Positions 1-10,594 of a stretch of DNA of 64,000 bases are shown piece by piece. This DNA comes from Cryptococcus deneoformans JEC21 (lineage: Eukaryota > Basidiomycota > Tremellomycetes > Tremellales > Cryptococcaceae): contig NC_006680.1 in NCBI RefSeq assembly GCF_000091045.1, forward strand, positions 855,001-919,000, read 5' to 3'. Each line of letters starts with the position of its first letter. The first letter of the stretch is position 1. The notes under the pieces are model-generated. The model was not told the origin of the DNA. It was given only the letters and a program-made list of their open reading frames with translations, and ran no database searches. Position numbers and translations under genes: made by a program.

Positions 1-61
1 CCAGCGGAATTTGTGTAACATGCGGAAAGCCGCGAATGACCTTGCCGAACTGTTTTCCATT

Positions 62-123
62 GGGTGGAGGGGCGGGTGGAGGAGAAAATGGAAGTGGAGA
101 AGGCGTTGGAGGAGAGTGGAGGC
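62..123 (+). repeat. GTGGAG-rich purine cluster upstream of the first aldo/keto reductase
   Basis: About 60 bases contain repeated GGTGGAGG, GTGGAG and TTGGAGGA units on the + strand, ending about 155 bases before the ATG at 279. The same motif recurs at 6817-6977, 20679-20691, 38941-39103, 49008-49030 and 53935-54006, and inverted at 44127-44190. Its position suggests a promoter element, but function is only inferred. Confidence 0.6.
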
Positions 124-278
124 GACAGTCGGGCAATTGGCAAATTACGTATCCCGCCCTTATCACCACGTTATCAGTGTTGTTCCTTGCAGTGCTCTGT
201 TGCGGCCAAGTATAAAAGCAACACCCTCGACAGTCACTGCAAATATCGTTAACCACAGCTGGAACATAGCGACTGAAA

Positions 279-2141
279 ATGACTTCTGAGAACAAGATGC
301 GATACGGTAAGACTTTTCGCTGTCGATAATCGATGGGTTGGATACTGACCAAATCGTCCGTTGCCCAGTCCGTCTCGGCAAGAGCGGTTTGAAAGTATCC
401 AAGATCATTTTGTAAATTGCATCTTTCTTATACCTGAGAGCAGACTTCAGCTGATCATACCCTCCACTTGCAGAGGCTGCATGTGTACGTCGGCCTTCAC
501 ATTATCGGAGCTGCGATTGCTGATGTTCGACCTGTTTAGCTTATGGTGATCCGGAGTGAGTCAACAAGTTCCGAGTCCTTTCGGTCAGCACTGAAGGGTT
601 TTTGAACAGGTGGCATGAGTGGGTTCTGAGAGAGAAGGAAGGAATCGAACATATCAAGTATGCGTACGCGAATGGAATCAACACATTTGAGTGCGTATCT
701 TCGTCCCGTGACAATGTTACGTACTGACCGATATTCAATAGCACCGCCGATATGTGAGCCCCACCCCATGCCCTCAAATAATTTTCAGTTCCTGACAAGT
801 TACTCAGCTACTCCTGTGGTGCGTCAGAAGAGATTCTCGGAAAGGCCATCCGGGAGATCGACTGCTCCCGAGAGGATGTAGTGATTCTCACCAAGTTATT
901 TATGCCCGTTACCCACGATAGCCGTGCGCCACCCCCTCCTTTCCCTGATCTCGATAAATCCGGATATACGAACCAGTACGGATTGAGCCGAAAGGTAAGG
1001 ACTGCACTTGTTGAATTGAAGGCCAAAAAAAGGTCTAAACTGGGAGTTTGTAGCATATCTTCGCCGCTGTGCAAGCATCCCTCAAGAGGCTCAATGTAGA
1101 GTATATCGATGTCCTCCAGTGTCATCGATTTGACTATAATACTCCCATAGAAGAGACTGTCAGTCACTTTGCTTTCCGGATAACCATGAATTGCGCTTGT
1201 CTAACTTTTGCAGATGCAAGCCTTACACGACGTAGTCCAGAAGGGTTGGGTCAGATATATCGGCATGTCTAGGTTAGTGTCTTGTCTGAATCAATGGCTG
1301 CGTGCTGATTGTAGTGGGACAGTTGTTGGGCATACCAGTTCCATGCCATGCAGAGTAAATGACCTCTTCCCCTCAGTGGTGTAGACTGACATCCACGACA
1401 GACTACGCTATCAACAACCGTCTCACCCCATTCGTCTCTATGCAAAACTTCCACAACGCCGCGTATCGTGAGGAAGAACGTGAGATGATTCCTACTTTGC
1501 AGGTATGCCCTTTCCCCCCCTTCCTTTCTCTCGTATAGCCATATGCTCATCTGCTGGGTAGATGTTCGGTGTTGGATGTATTCCCTGGTCTCCTCTCGCA
1601 CGAGGATTCCTCACTCGACCCTGGAAAGACTCTGCCACACTTCGAACCCAATCAGACGCGTAAGTAGCCTCTCTTTTTCTCTCTCTCTCGCTCTTTTCAG
1701 AATACATTCTGAGCCGTGATTTGTATAGTCTCTACAAGGCCCGCGGTTTCGCCGACCCAGCCGTTGCCAAACAGCGCATTAACGAAGCCATCGAGCAAAT
1801 TGCCGAGAAGAGGGGTATCAGTATGGCCCAGGTCGCGTTGGCTTGGTCGTTGAGCAAGGAGTATATCACAGCGCCTATCGTGGGGACCACTAGTCTTGAT
1901 AAGCTCAAGGATCTACTTGGTAAGTTTTGTTTTGTTTGAAACAGTCGATACGAGGGACAGGAGTTGGGCTGGGATGCTGATTTCTTTGGGGTGAATCTAG
2001 CTGCGGTAAATTTGGAGCTTACGGAGGAAGAAAAAAAGGCAATTGAGGAGCACTATGTTCCACAGGAAGTTGTAAGCGATACTTGCCCTTTAGCTCTTGG
2101 TGAAAACTAACTCCCAATTTTCCAAGACTGGTCACCAGTAA
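279..2141 (+). CDS. aldo/keto reductase (aryl-alcohol dehydrogenase / KCAB-like), many exons
   Basis: Predicted NADPH-dependent reductase of aldehydes and ketones, cytosolic. Splicing by eye gives about 15 exons and roughly 349 residues, the usual family length. The start reads MTSENKMRY, followed by [20 protein letters not shown]. The catalytic tetrad is visible: Asp in NTFDTADIY (about residue 60), Tyr about 65, Lys in VVILTKLF (about 93) and His in DVLQCHRFD (about 150). Later come [16 protein letters not shown] and [10 protein letters not shown], as in aryl-alcohol dehydrogenase-type members, then the C-terminal [19 protein letters not shown] cofactor region. It ends ..VTGHQ. Exons at 474-484, 540-555 and 742-753 are only 11, 16 and 12 nt, yet they carry the conserved GCM, SYGDPE and TADI segments. 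No disruption was seen, and the substrate cannot be told from sequence. Confidence 0.88.
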
Positions 2142-2510
2142 TCCAGGAAGCGCAAACCGCAATTGAAGGGAATTAAACGTGGTTTCCTTGGGTAGTCGAA
2201 AGCCAACGTGGTAAATAAAAGATCGAATGGATTGTTGGGAATGCTCTCTTCTTACAGTTACCAGTAACTGCTCCCATAAGCATTACTTGACCTCTATCGG
2301 TTCAAAGCCATAAACTTTCAGCGTCGATCATAGAGGAAAAGGAACAATGGGATGTCTAAAATAACATTACAACAGATACGCATAGTGTGTGATTATATGA
2401 TTGTATTTATTGATAGCAGCATGACCCCAATCTATTTACCATCTTCACTTTACGGGAAACATCCTGGGCATCTCTTTCAACCGCCCTTCCTGATTTCCAG
2501 CCCCATATCC
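2142..2510. other. 3' intergenic region between convergent genes
   Basis: This 369-base gap separates the aldo/keto reductase (+) from the MFS gene (-). It contains a short perfect inverted repeat at 2255-2270 (CAGTTAC, CA, GTAACTG). No coding potential was recognised, and the gap presumably carries both 3' UTRs. Confidence 0.5.
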
Positions 2511-4711
2511 TCAACCGGTATAGTCTCTTTTTGAAATTCCCTTGGCCTCCTCCATCTCTACATCCTCCCCCTTTTTCTTACGGATATGCAATAACCGCTG
2601 GTACAGAGACCTGTTTCCAGCGAAAAAGAACAGGAAAGGGATGACGACCACCGCCATACCGAAGCAGAACCAGATCGTAGCTGCCCATCCGTTGGGTACG
2701 TGATCGTACATCTGGCCGCCGACTATGGTTCCAATAGCGCTAGATATAGCTAATAAAGGTGGATGGGAAAGAGATGCAAGTTAAGATTGTTTAGTAGCCA
2801 TTTTTGGTTGAATAGGGGATCGAAACTTACCGAAAGCGATGTTCATAGCAGCGAATTGATCTATGGAACACATCAATTAAATTACCTGACCAGATGCGAT
2901 ACATGGCCGAACAACCTACGAATTTCACTGACACCGTCAATGTTTCGCGCAACCATCGTCACCTCCAGGCCTGTCGGCGCCATCGCACAATTGGGGAAGA
3001 TATCTACCATTTGACCCAATGAAAGTCAGTAATTTTGAGGTCAACATATGGGTTACCATATTACAATTAGCAAAGGCGAATACATACCGGAGAAGGCGAA
3101 GAAGACAATAAATGCACTCAAACTCTTTTTCAGGAGCAAAAGAGGTAGCCATGGAAGTGTGAGTACCATAGCCGGCAGCATGAGCCATTCAGCGCCATAT
3201 TTGTCGGCGAGAGCACCGACAATTGGGCCGCAGAAGAATGTTGGAGCAGCAGCGGCCACTGATGGTTACGAATGAGCACGGATACAGGGGATCAACAAGG
3301 GGAGGAGACGTACAGTAAATGAGGCCAACAAAGTCGGAGTCTTTCCCCCAGAGGCTTTGTACATGAAGTGTCAACCTGATTCATATATTAGCTATCCAAT
3401 CTTCATCGTTTGATAACCATGAACCACTTACGTAGGCTCTAAAGCACCGATGATCGTCCCGTACGCAAACATCTGTATGAACGAAGTCATGCCCCTTGGC
3501 GAACTAGCCAATGCCACAAGCACCTGCCAAGGAGATAACTCCACTCCCGACAGCCTTGCCTTCTCTGCTGTCGTCAAATGGATAAAAGGTGAAGTTTCCG
3601 CCTGGGCCGGCATGATGACTTCACCATTTACTACTTTGGGTTGAAGACTTCCAGGGGCAAGATTGAGGCGCCTTTCTTCCCATTTGCGGAGGTCGGTACG
3701 CTCAAGGACGAAGAGGCGCATAATCAGATCGATGAAACAGATGATGATGCAAAAGATGAAGGGAGCATGCCAGCCTAGTTTGGAGTAAAGTACACCGCCA
3801 ATGGGAGGAGCCTACGGTGGGTTGACGTGTTAGCTCGTGTATATGGCTTTTCAAGCATGCATATTAATTGAGAACACGTACAACGGTTGTGCCGATGGAC
3901 ACTCCTGCCATGGCAAACCCGACTTGACGGCCAATATGCTCCTCATCCACATTTTCACATCTGCATTCAGGTCAGCCAGAGCCTTAAAATTTCCTTGGCC
4001 ATGTACGCTTACATTAAAGCGAATCCGACTGAATACATTAGATACATCAGTTAACAATGTTCATTTCGGTGGATCATGGACTCACCAGACCACACAACAG
4101 TACTTGAAGCTCCCTGCAAGAATCTGCTGAGGACCATAGCCCAAAATGGGTTGACGAGCATGAATAAGACCAAAGCGAGTTCCAGGATTATTATAGCGAT
4201 AACGAGTGGAATACGGCGGAAGGGGTATCTGTGGAAGAAGTAGGCTACCGGCAAGGTACAAAACAATATCCCCATTGAGTAGGCGAACAGTAGCCAAGCA
4301 GTGAGCGTTGAGACATTGGAGTAACCCGTATTTTGCAATCGATAGGGGAGGACTGGTATGATAATAGTCTACGGTATCGTCCACCAGTTAGTTATAATAA
4401 GTATCATTTCCATATTGGGATGATACACTCACATAGGTGAGGGCTTCTGTACATGTTCCTAATGAGACTACTAAGGTGATGAACCATGCAGAACTTCTCC
4501 ACTAGATTGATAGACATGTCAATCAGTTTTTTAGAGCTCGTAACAGCTTATATATCGTTCGCCTTACCTTTGCTCCCCAAGGCATAGGCTGAATGATATC
4601 AGTATGCTCCGAGGACGGTTCATAGATCACAAGAGTATTGAGATTCGTGCCATGGTCGCAAACTTCATTTATTGCGGCGCATGAGGCATCAATGGCGATT
4701 GTATCTTTCAT
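2511..4711 (-). CDS. MFS transporter, DHA1 / vesicular-amine-transporter-like
   Basis: Multi-exon minus-strand gene for a 12-TM type major facilitator. The N-terminal tail starts MKDTIAIDASCAAINEVCD and leads to a hydrophobic exon with LTAWLLFAYSMGILFCTLP. Next comes a basic loop, YFFHRYPFRRIPL, like the motif A loop between TM2 and TM3, then FWAMVLSRFLQGAS. The second half shows GTIIGALEPTLTLHVQSLWG, a helix near FCGPIVGALADKYGAEWLM (a second motif A-like DKYG), then TLPWLPLLLL and a final helix pair before the basic tail KKKGEDVEMEEAKG. This layout resembles fungal DHA1 drug:proton antiporters of the VMAT-like group. It lies between two aldo/keto reductase genes, so it could export a product or toxic substrate of that neighbourhood (inference). 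The start ATG at 4711 is the first in frame; the substrate is unknown. Confidence 0.82.
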
Positions 4712-5396
4712 GGCTCAAGAGTTGGATTTGTTGTTGGTTGTAATTGTTTGTTGTGTGCTTGAGAACAGCGAGTATGATGTAGTGATAAGTACCTAAAATC
4801 CATTATGTAGACAATTTGGCAAGGGTATTTATACAAAATCTCATTTCATCCAAGCATGGTGATACGAGGAATGTACAGCAGCTAGCCGTGAGTCGGACCA
4901 GTCACACTGCAAAACCATCTTGCTCGTATATCTCGTTTATCTCGCCACTTGCGCCACACTCGTTACTTTCGGTATTTTCGTCTCGCTCCCTTTTTTCAAC
5001 AGATCCTTTCGGCATTTTCCCTCGGTCATCATCACCTGCAAGCATCCGAGAAGTGATTAATGCAGCCGCAGTGCAACACCACTCCGACTCTTTCGATCGT
5101 CCGTCGGCATCATCAAACTGACATGAGAACCTCCCCGCCTTGTCCCTCTTGCGTGTGTTATCGGCACTGACGCTGTTGTCTCGCACCGGGTCAACAGCGT
5201 TATCTAACTATCTAATTTGATTCCTTCAGAAGTCTACCTCCTAAGTTACGTCATGATGCTCTCGAGCCATAACGGCAATGGGATTGTTCATTGAAAAATT
5301 GGAACACTGCATCTAACGCTTCGTCATCAAAGTAACGGGATACCGACAGCATTTCATATTTTATCTATTTTCATATAATCTAATCGTATTACCCGA
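4712..5396. other. intergenic, 5' of the MFS gene and 3' of the second aldo/keto reductase
   Basis: This 685-base gap contains the MFS promoter. Open frames here (for example 4816-5121 + and 4902-5186 -) overlap each other on opposite strands, resemble no family I know and are low-complexity Ser/Arg-rich. I see no supported gene, RNA or repeat. Confidence 0.45.
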
Positions 5397-6633
5397 CTAA
5401 TGACCAACCATCTTCAACGCAGCCTCTCCATACCTTGCTCCAACCGGCTTAGCCCTCTGCACCAGCTCCCTAATTTCAGCAATCTCCGTTTCGCTAAGCT
5501 CAATCTTCCCAGCCGCAAAGTTTTCCTCCAGTCTCTCAGAGGTTTTAGTGCCAGGGATGGGGATCGCACCTTGGCTGATGACCCATGCGAGAGCGATTTG
5601 GCCCGAAGTACATCCTTTGGCTTTGGCGAGCTTTACGAATTCATCGACGATCTGGAGGTTCTTGGGCATGTTTTCTTTGCTGAAGCGAGGGATGGTTCGT
5701 CGGATGTCATTTTCGGGGAAGTCATCCGGGCTTCGATACCTATTCACCGGTGTTAGGGAAGAAGCTATGAGAATGTATTGAGGAGAAATCGTACTTACTT
5801 GCCGGAGAGAATACCCTTACCCAGAGGCGAGTAGGCAATAATGTTGACACCAAGCTCTTTGGCGGCATCGATCAGACCGTTGTCTTCATGATCTGTGAAC
5901 CAAGGAGAGTATTCGATCTGGAGGGCGTCAATCTTGGCAACTACATTTAACCGTCAGCTGACGCCATCCAAACAAGCATTCCGAATACACAAAACTTACT
6001 GGAACAAGCTTTTCGGAGGGTAGCCACACCACATTCACTTAGACCGATGTACTTGCACTTGCCAGCCTTTCTTAAACCATCAAGGGCTGCGATAGACTCC
6101 TCAAGGGGAGTATCGGGATCAATACGGTGGAGATAATAGAGGTCAGGGTAAGATCCAAGTCGCTCCTTAGTACCTTCAATATATTTGTTGATGTGGGAGG
6201 CCTTGTTGGTGACGTTTCCGAGGCCTTCGGAACCGGGCTCCAAGCACTGAGATGCGTCAGTCGGTATTTTCTTTTTGGGCTGCTATTGTCTCTACTAGAT
6301 TGTACTTACGTCAAAGCCGCATTTGGAGGCAATAAAGACCTTATCACGAGCGCCACTTTCCTTAAAGAACTCGCCCAACAGTTTCTCGTTGTGGCCCTTG
6401 CCATAAACGACAGCAGAGTCCCAGAAAGTGCACCCGAGATCCACAGCCTTCTTCAAGGTGACCTTGGACACATTATCGTCGGCAGGTCCGTAACTCTGAG
6501 AAAAGCCCATGCATCTGTTTAACGGGAAATCCTGGTCAGCCAACCTCGCTGAATGGCTGTAGCCACAGTAAGACACTCACCCGAAGCCAGGGACAGGTAC
6601 GGAGATGTCTTGAAACTTGAGTTGTTGAGGCAT
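5397..6633 (-). CDS. aldo/keto reductase (AKR13 / pyridoxal-reductase-like)
   Basis: Second, divergent aldo/keto reductase with at least five exons and roughly 340 residues. The start [18 protein letters not shown] splices to [13 protein letters not shown]. The tetrad is Asp and Tyr in [19 protein letters not shown], Lys in [10 protein letters not shown] and His in [13 protein letters not shown]. The barrel continues with [46 protein letters not shown] and the cofactor-binding [19 protein letters not shown], ending ALKMVGH. The YSPLGKG and PIPGTK motifs place it with the yakC/AKR13-like fungal reductases, clearly different from the gene at 279. It shares a 588-base divergent promoter with the alcohol dehydrogenase at 7222, and that promoter holds the richest GTGGAG cluster of the window, so joint regulation is plausible. 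Confidence 0.9.
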
Positions 6634-7221
6634 GGTGCGGGTAAAGAGTTTGAGTTTGAATGAAGATTGCAAGGCTTTCCACATGGCGACTCCTTTATAT
6701 ACTCGCTGTCGCCTTAGAATGACGACAAGAATTATGCCAAATCATCATCTCTCCAGCAGTCACTGAATGAGTGTATATACAAACATGACGCGGAGTACTT
6801 GACTACGGCGTGACAAGAGTGGAGGAGTTGAGGGGTGGAGGTGGAGGTGGAGGTGGAGTTAAAGGGTGGAATTAAAAGGTGGAGGTGGAGGCAGTCGGAA
6901 AAATAAAAATGGAGGAGCAAGAGGTGGAGGCAGAGAAGGAGGGCAGAGAAGAAGTGGAGGAAGGGGATGGAGAGAGGGTTTTTTACCGTCATTTGAGAAC
7001 ATCCCATTAAAAATGTCGCTTGCCCGTCGGCTCCATCTTCATGAAAGCGAGACATCCCGACAAGCTGCAATGAAATCCTGCGTGCCCGCCGGCCTATTTT
7101 GATGAAGCCAAACATCCTGATTAGCTGCCAAAGCTATATAAGACTTCCAAGCCCATCTATCCAAATCCTTCCAACAGATCGTAGATAACTTCCACTACAG
7201 CTGAATCTTTCAATAATCACA
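6634..7221. promoter_or_regulatory. shared divergent promoter of aldo/keto reductase and alcohol dehydrogenase
   Basis: This 588-base bidirectional intergenic region has the GTGGAG cluster at its centre (6817-6977). Toward the dehydrogenase it contains TATATAAG (from about 7134) and, just before the ATG, AATAATCACAATGG, a purine-rich start context. Toward the reductase there is TTTATATACTC at about 6692. Its role as promoter is inferred from the divergent gene order. Confidence 0.6.
6817..6977 (+). repeat. GTGGAG/GGTGGAGG repeat cluster
   Basis: A purine-rich tract of about 160 bases with more than ten GTGGAG, GGTGGAGG or ATGGAGG units, partly as perfect GGAGGT tandem repeats near 6836-6858. 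The open frame across it (Gly/Arg-rich) is an artefact of the repeat. Related clusters occur elsewhere in the window. Confidence 0.75.
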
Positions 7222-8495
7222 ATGGTTGCCGACAACGAATTCAAAGGCTGGGCTGGTTTGGACGAGAAGGCCTGCGACGGCCACATGTCATTCCAGGAGT
7301 TCACTCCCAAGAAGTGGGATGAAGACGACGTCGATGGTGAGTATCGTCTGCTGGAGTAATGGAAGCCGACGGAGCTGACATGTCAACAGTCAAAATTTTG
7401 TACTGCGGTATCTGTGGTTCAGATGTCTCCTCTTTAACTGGTGAATGGGGACCTGTAAAGGACATCTGCCCCCAGGTTTGCGGCCACGAAATCGTTGGTG
7501 AGGTTGTGAGGGTCGGCACCTCTCCCGAAAACGGCCTTAAGATTGGTGACCTCGTCGGTATTGGTGCCCAGTCAGACTCTTGTCGTGAATGCGAATGGTG
7601 CAAGGAAGGTCAGTAATCTCTATTACAATCCAACTTGCAACAAGTACTGACATGTAGATGCTAGGCAAGGAAAACTACTGTGCTACCCAAACCATCACTT
7701 TTAACTACCCCTACAACCGTGGTCCCAATGGCAAGGGGTCCATCGCCCGAGGTGGTTTTGCCAAGTACTGGCGAGGACCTTCCAAGTTTGCTGTCCCGCT
7801 TCCTTCCGGCCTCGAGCCTGACGTTGCGGCACCTATGCTTTGTGGTGGTGTCACCGTCTACAGCCCCCTCGCCCGTTTTGAAATCGGTACCAAGCGCAAG
7901 CGCGTCGGTGTCATCGGTGTCGGTGGTCTCGGTCACATGGCTATCCTTTTTGCCAAGGCTATGGGCGCCGAGGTGACTGCTATCTCTCGAACTGATGCGA
8001 AGAAGGAGGACGCCTTCAAGCTTGGTGCTACCGATTACTTTGCTACTGGTGGTGACTTGCAGGAGGCTGTCAAGGCTCGCACTCGATCTCTCGACTTTAT
8101 TCTCTGTACTATCAGTAAGTCATCATCGTCAATGGACTTCTACCCCAACTTGTATGCTGATTCTTGTACTATCAGACCCTGAAAGCTTCTCCATCAGCGA
8201 CTACCTCCCCCTCCTCACCCCCGCCGGTGTCTTCTGCATCGTCGGCGTCATCCCCACCCCTTTGCAAGTCCCCGCTTTCCCTCTTATCATGAACAGCGCT
8301 TGCGTCGCCGGTTCCAACATCGGTAGCCCCAAGGAGATTACTGAAATGTTCGAATTCGCCGTTAAGCACAACATTAAGCCTTGGATCCAGAAGTGGAACT
8401 TCGACGATATCAACAAGGCGTTGCCTTCTTTCCAAAAAGGTGATCCTAGGTATAGGTTCGTCTTGGTCAACGCCGATAATGGCGGCAAGCTTTAA
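7222..8495 (+). CDS. zinc-containing alcohol dehydrogenase (cinnamyl-alcohol dehydrogenase-like, MDR family)
   Basis: Predicted NADP(H)-dependent alcohol dehydrogenase, cytosolic, about 360-370 residues in four exons. It starts MVADNEFKGWAGLDEKACDG. Catalytic zinc ligands are seen in LYCGICGSDVSSL and VCGHEIVGEV, and the structural zinc cysteines in DSCRECEWCKEGKENYC. The Rossmann fold is marked by RVGVIGVGGLGHMAILFAKAMG. The C-terminal half reads FCIVGVIPTPLQVP, CVAGSNIGSPKEI and YRFVLVNADNG. The pattern fits the cinnamyl-alcohol or mannitol dehydrogenase branch of MDR enzymes; the true substrate is not determinable. Introns follow DDVD, CKEG and LCTI with clean GT-AG boundaries. Its divergent partner is an aldo/keto reductase. 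Confidence 0.92.
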
Positions 8496-9054
8496 GGGAC
8501 TTGCGATGACCTTCTGTTCTTAAAAATTTAACGAGTCAATAGAGGTTTTTTGGGGTATAGGTGGTAACAAAATTTGTCGTCGTATGTCTAGCATGTATTC
8601 ATATGCTGGAGTCTCTACGTCAAACCATGACAATAACTGGTAAAGTGGAGAAAGATCACTGACCGGAAAAACACAAAGTGAATAATTGTGCGATGTTAGC
8701 TGCGGCGATTACTAATAATAGGCGTTGCCAAACATTCAAAAAGTAGCTGTGGTGATTTCTACAAGTGAGAACCTTGAATTATGCGGTATGGCTATATGGC
8801 CCGAGAAACTGTGTCGTTGTTTTCGTTGAGCGACTCATTATGACGAAGTTGAGAGGCAAATCGGAGAAAAGTTGATAGCGAACAATGATATTTTGCATTC
8901 TTTGATGATTCGATCTTCTTTCGGTATTATTAGCTTTGAACAAACTTCCACGTCATAAGGTATCCATCTAAAGTCGTCTACGCAGCCTCGAATCCGCAAG
9001 TCTTTCTACAATCCCATCCGTTTATCTTCCCAATTCTCAATTCTCCCGAGAAAT
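8496..9054. other. intergenic between alcohol dehydrogenase and NUS1-like gene
   Basis: This 559-base gap holds the 3' UTR of the dehydrogenase and the promoter of the next gene. The last about 60 bases before 9055 are C/T-rich, like a leader. No open frame or RNA gene could be supported. Confidence 0.45.
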
Positions 9055-10338
9055 ATGCCTCGTCCAACCTTGAAAACATTCCTTCTTCTCTTATTCTACC
9101 CTCTCTTTATCCTTCTCCACCTGACCTTCTCCGTTTTCTCTCTGCTTCTCCGCATCTACCAAGCCCTCACTACCTCCCTTTCCTCCACTATCGACATCGA
9201 ACATGTTCTTCCTCCGAAGCATATTGGCTTGGTGCTTGTACCAACCTTGCGATCTGGTGGTGTAAGATGGAGAGCAGGTGGAGTGTCGGGGAAAGACAGG
9301 AGAAAAAGAGAGAGAGAGGGGTTGGTAGAGAGTGTACGGAGGGTCGTGGAATGGGCTGGGGAGAGAGGTGTTCAAGAGGTTTCAGTATGGGATGGGCAAG
9401 GTATCTGACTTTTTTGATAGTTTGTTCTTATAATATGTTCATTTGCTAATATGGAGTGTATAAGGCTTGACACAGTCCGCTTTACCAATCTTTCTTCGCA
9501 CTCTTTCCTCCACTTCCACTTTACCTCCTTCACCGCCTTTATCACCACCTACAGAACCCACTCAAGACACTTCTTCTCTTTCCACTGAATCAACCAAATC
9601 CAATGAAAGGCGAGAACGAAGGGAACCAGTCATCTCCCCGACACACACAAGACGTCCGTCTTCTGAGTTTATTGTCGGTGCTGGTGTAACGAGTATCACT
9701 GTCTGGCCAGGAGGAAAAGGAAGGGAAATGGCAATTCACCTTTTACCACCCTCCAGCTCTGCACCCGCCATCGCATCTTTGACAAGGAGTTATGCAGCAG
9801 AGCAAGTACCTTTGGAGGATATTACCGTGAAGAGGGTTGATGAGGACATGAGGCGTGAGTCTGTCTTTTTTAACATGAAACAGACAGAAGCAGGTATTCA
9901 AGGTTATGAAATATAATAGAGCATTTGCATTTTACAAACTACCCTGATTTGTTAATCCTTCATCAACTTTCACCACCGCCATTCTATAGCGCTTTACTAC
10001 CCCGCCGAGCACCAGAATTGTGGGGGTATCCCTTCTGGGCTTTACGTATCACCGAAATTTAGTACGTTCTCTTCCTCCCCATTTTCCGTTATATTCTGCT
10101 TTAATCGAATATGTGATACTAAACCAACTGGAGCAGCCAACATCCAACCCCAATCCCATTCCTTCACCACCTGACACCCCTCATTACTGCCCTTCGTACT
10201 TCTGCTCTTCCATTCGTGCGTAAAATCGGACACAGCATATCTATCCCGGACCGGCCGGCAGAAGAGGTTTTGAGTAGGGACGAGTGGGATGGGGCGATGA
10301 GAGCTTGGGTAAAAGTTGAGCAGAGGTTAGGGCGGTGA
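9055..10338 (+). CDS. NUS1: NUS1 / Nogo-B-receptor-like subunit of cis-prenyltransferase
   Basis: Four exons (9055-9400, 9465-9854, 9920-10061, 10137-10338) give 1080 nt and 359 residues. Residues about 5-35 form a hydrophobic segment, LKTFLLLLFYPLFILLHLTF, matching the ER anchor of NUS1 proteins. Then come IGLVLVPTLR and GVQEVSVWDGQG, the degenerate UPP-synthase-like fold. The C-terminus is diagnostic: HFTNYPDLLILHQL, then LWGYPFWALRITEIY, and a final VEQRLGR. That RLG is the RxG motif through which NUS1/NgBR completes the active site of its partner (Rer2/DHDDS) in dolichol synthesis. A Ser/Pro/Thr-rich insert (about residues 130-190) precedes FIVGAGVTSITVWPGG. The catalytic partner gene is not in the window. 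Confidence 0.85.
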
Positions 10339-10594
10339 GAGAGATGCGATGTGGGCCATAGTGTTATGTAGATTGTTGTGTATTTTTTGTGTATGCATAT
10401 ACATATCTTTATGCACTGCACGCGTTGCTTTATGGGAGGTCAATTAGGGCCATGGTATGCTTGGCGTAACTAAGCATAAAGTCCCATTGTCTGGTACGAC
10501 AGAGTGGCACCATGCGGAGCGAGTTCCCTCTTTCCGTTCGTCATATATGCATTACAAACACCATCCTAGACTTCTATTGAGTCTCCTCACACTT

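Noticed and set aside
6866..7102. Gly/Arg-rich open frame on the + strand
   Set aside because: It is a translation of the GTGGAG repeat cluster in the divergent promoter, with no family resemblance or start context.
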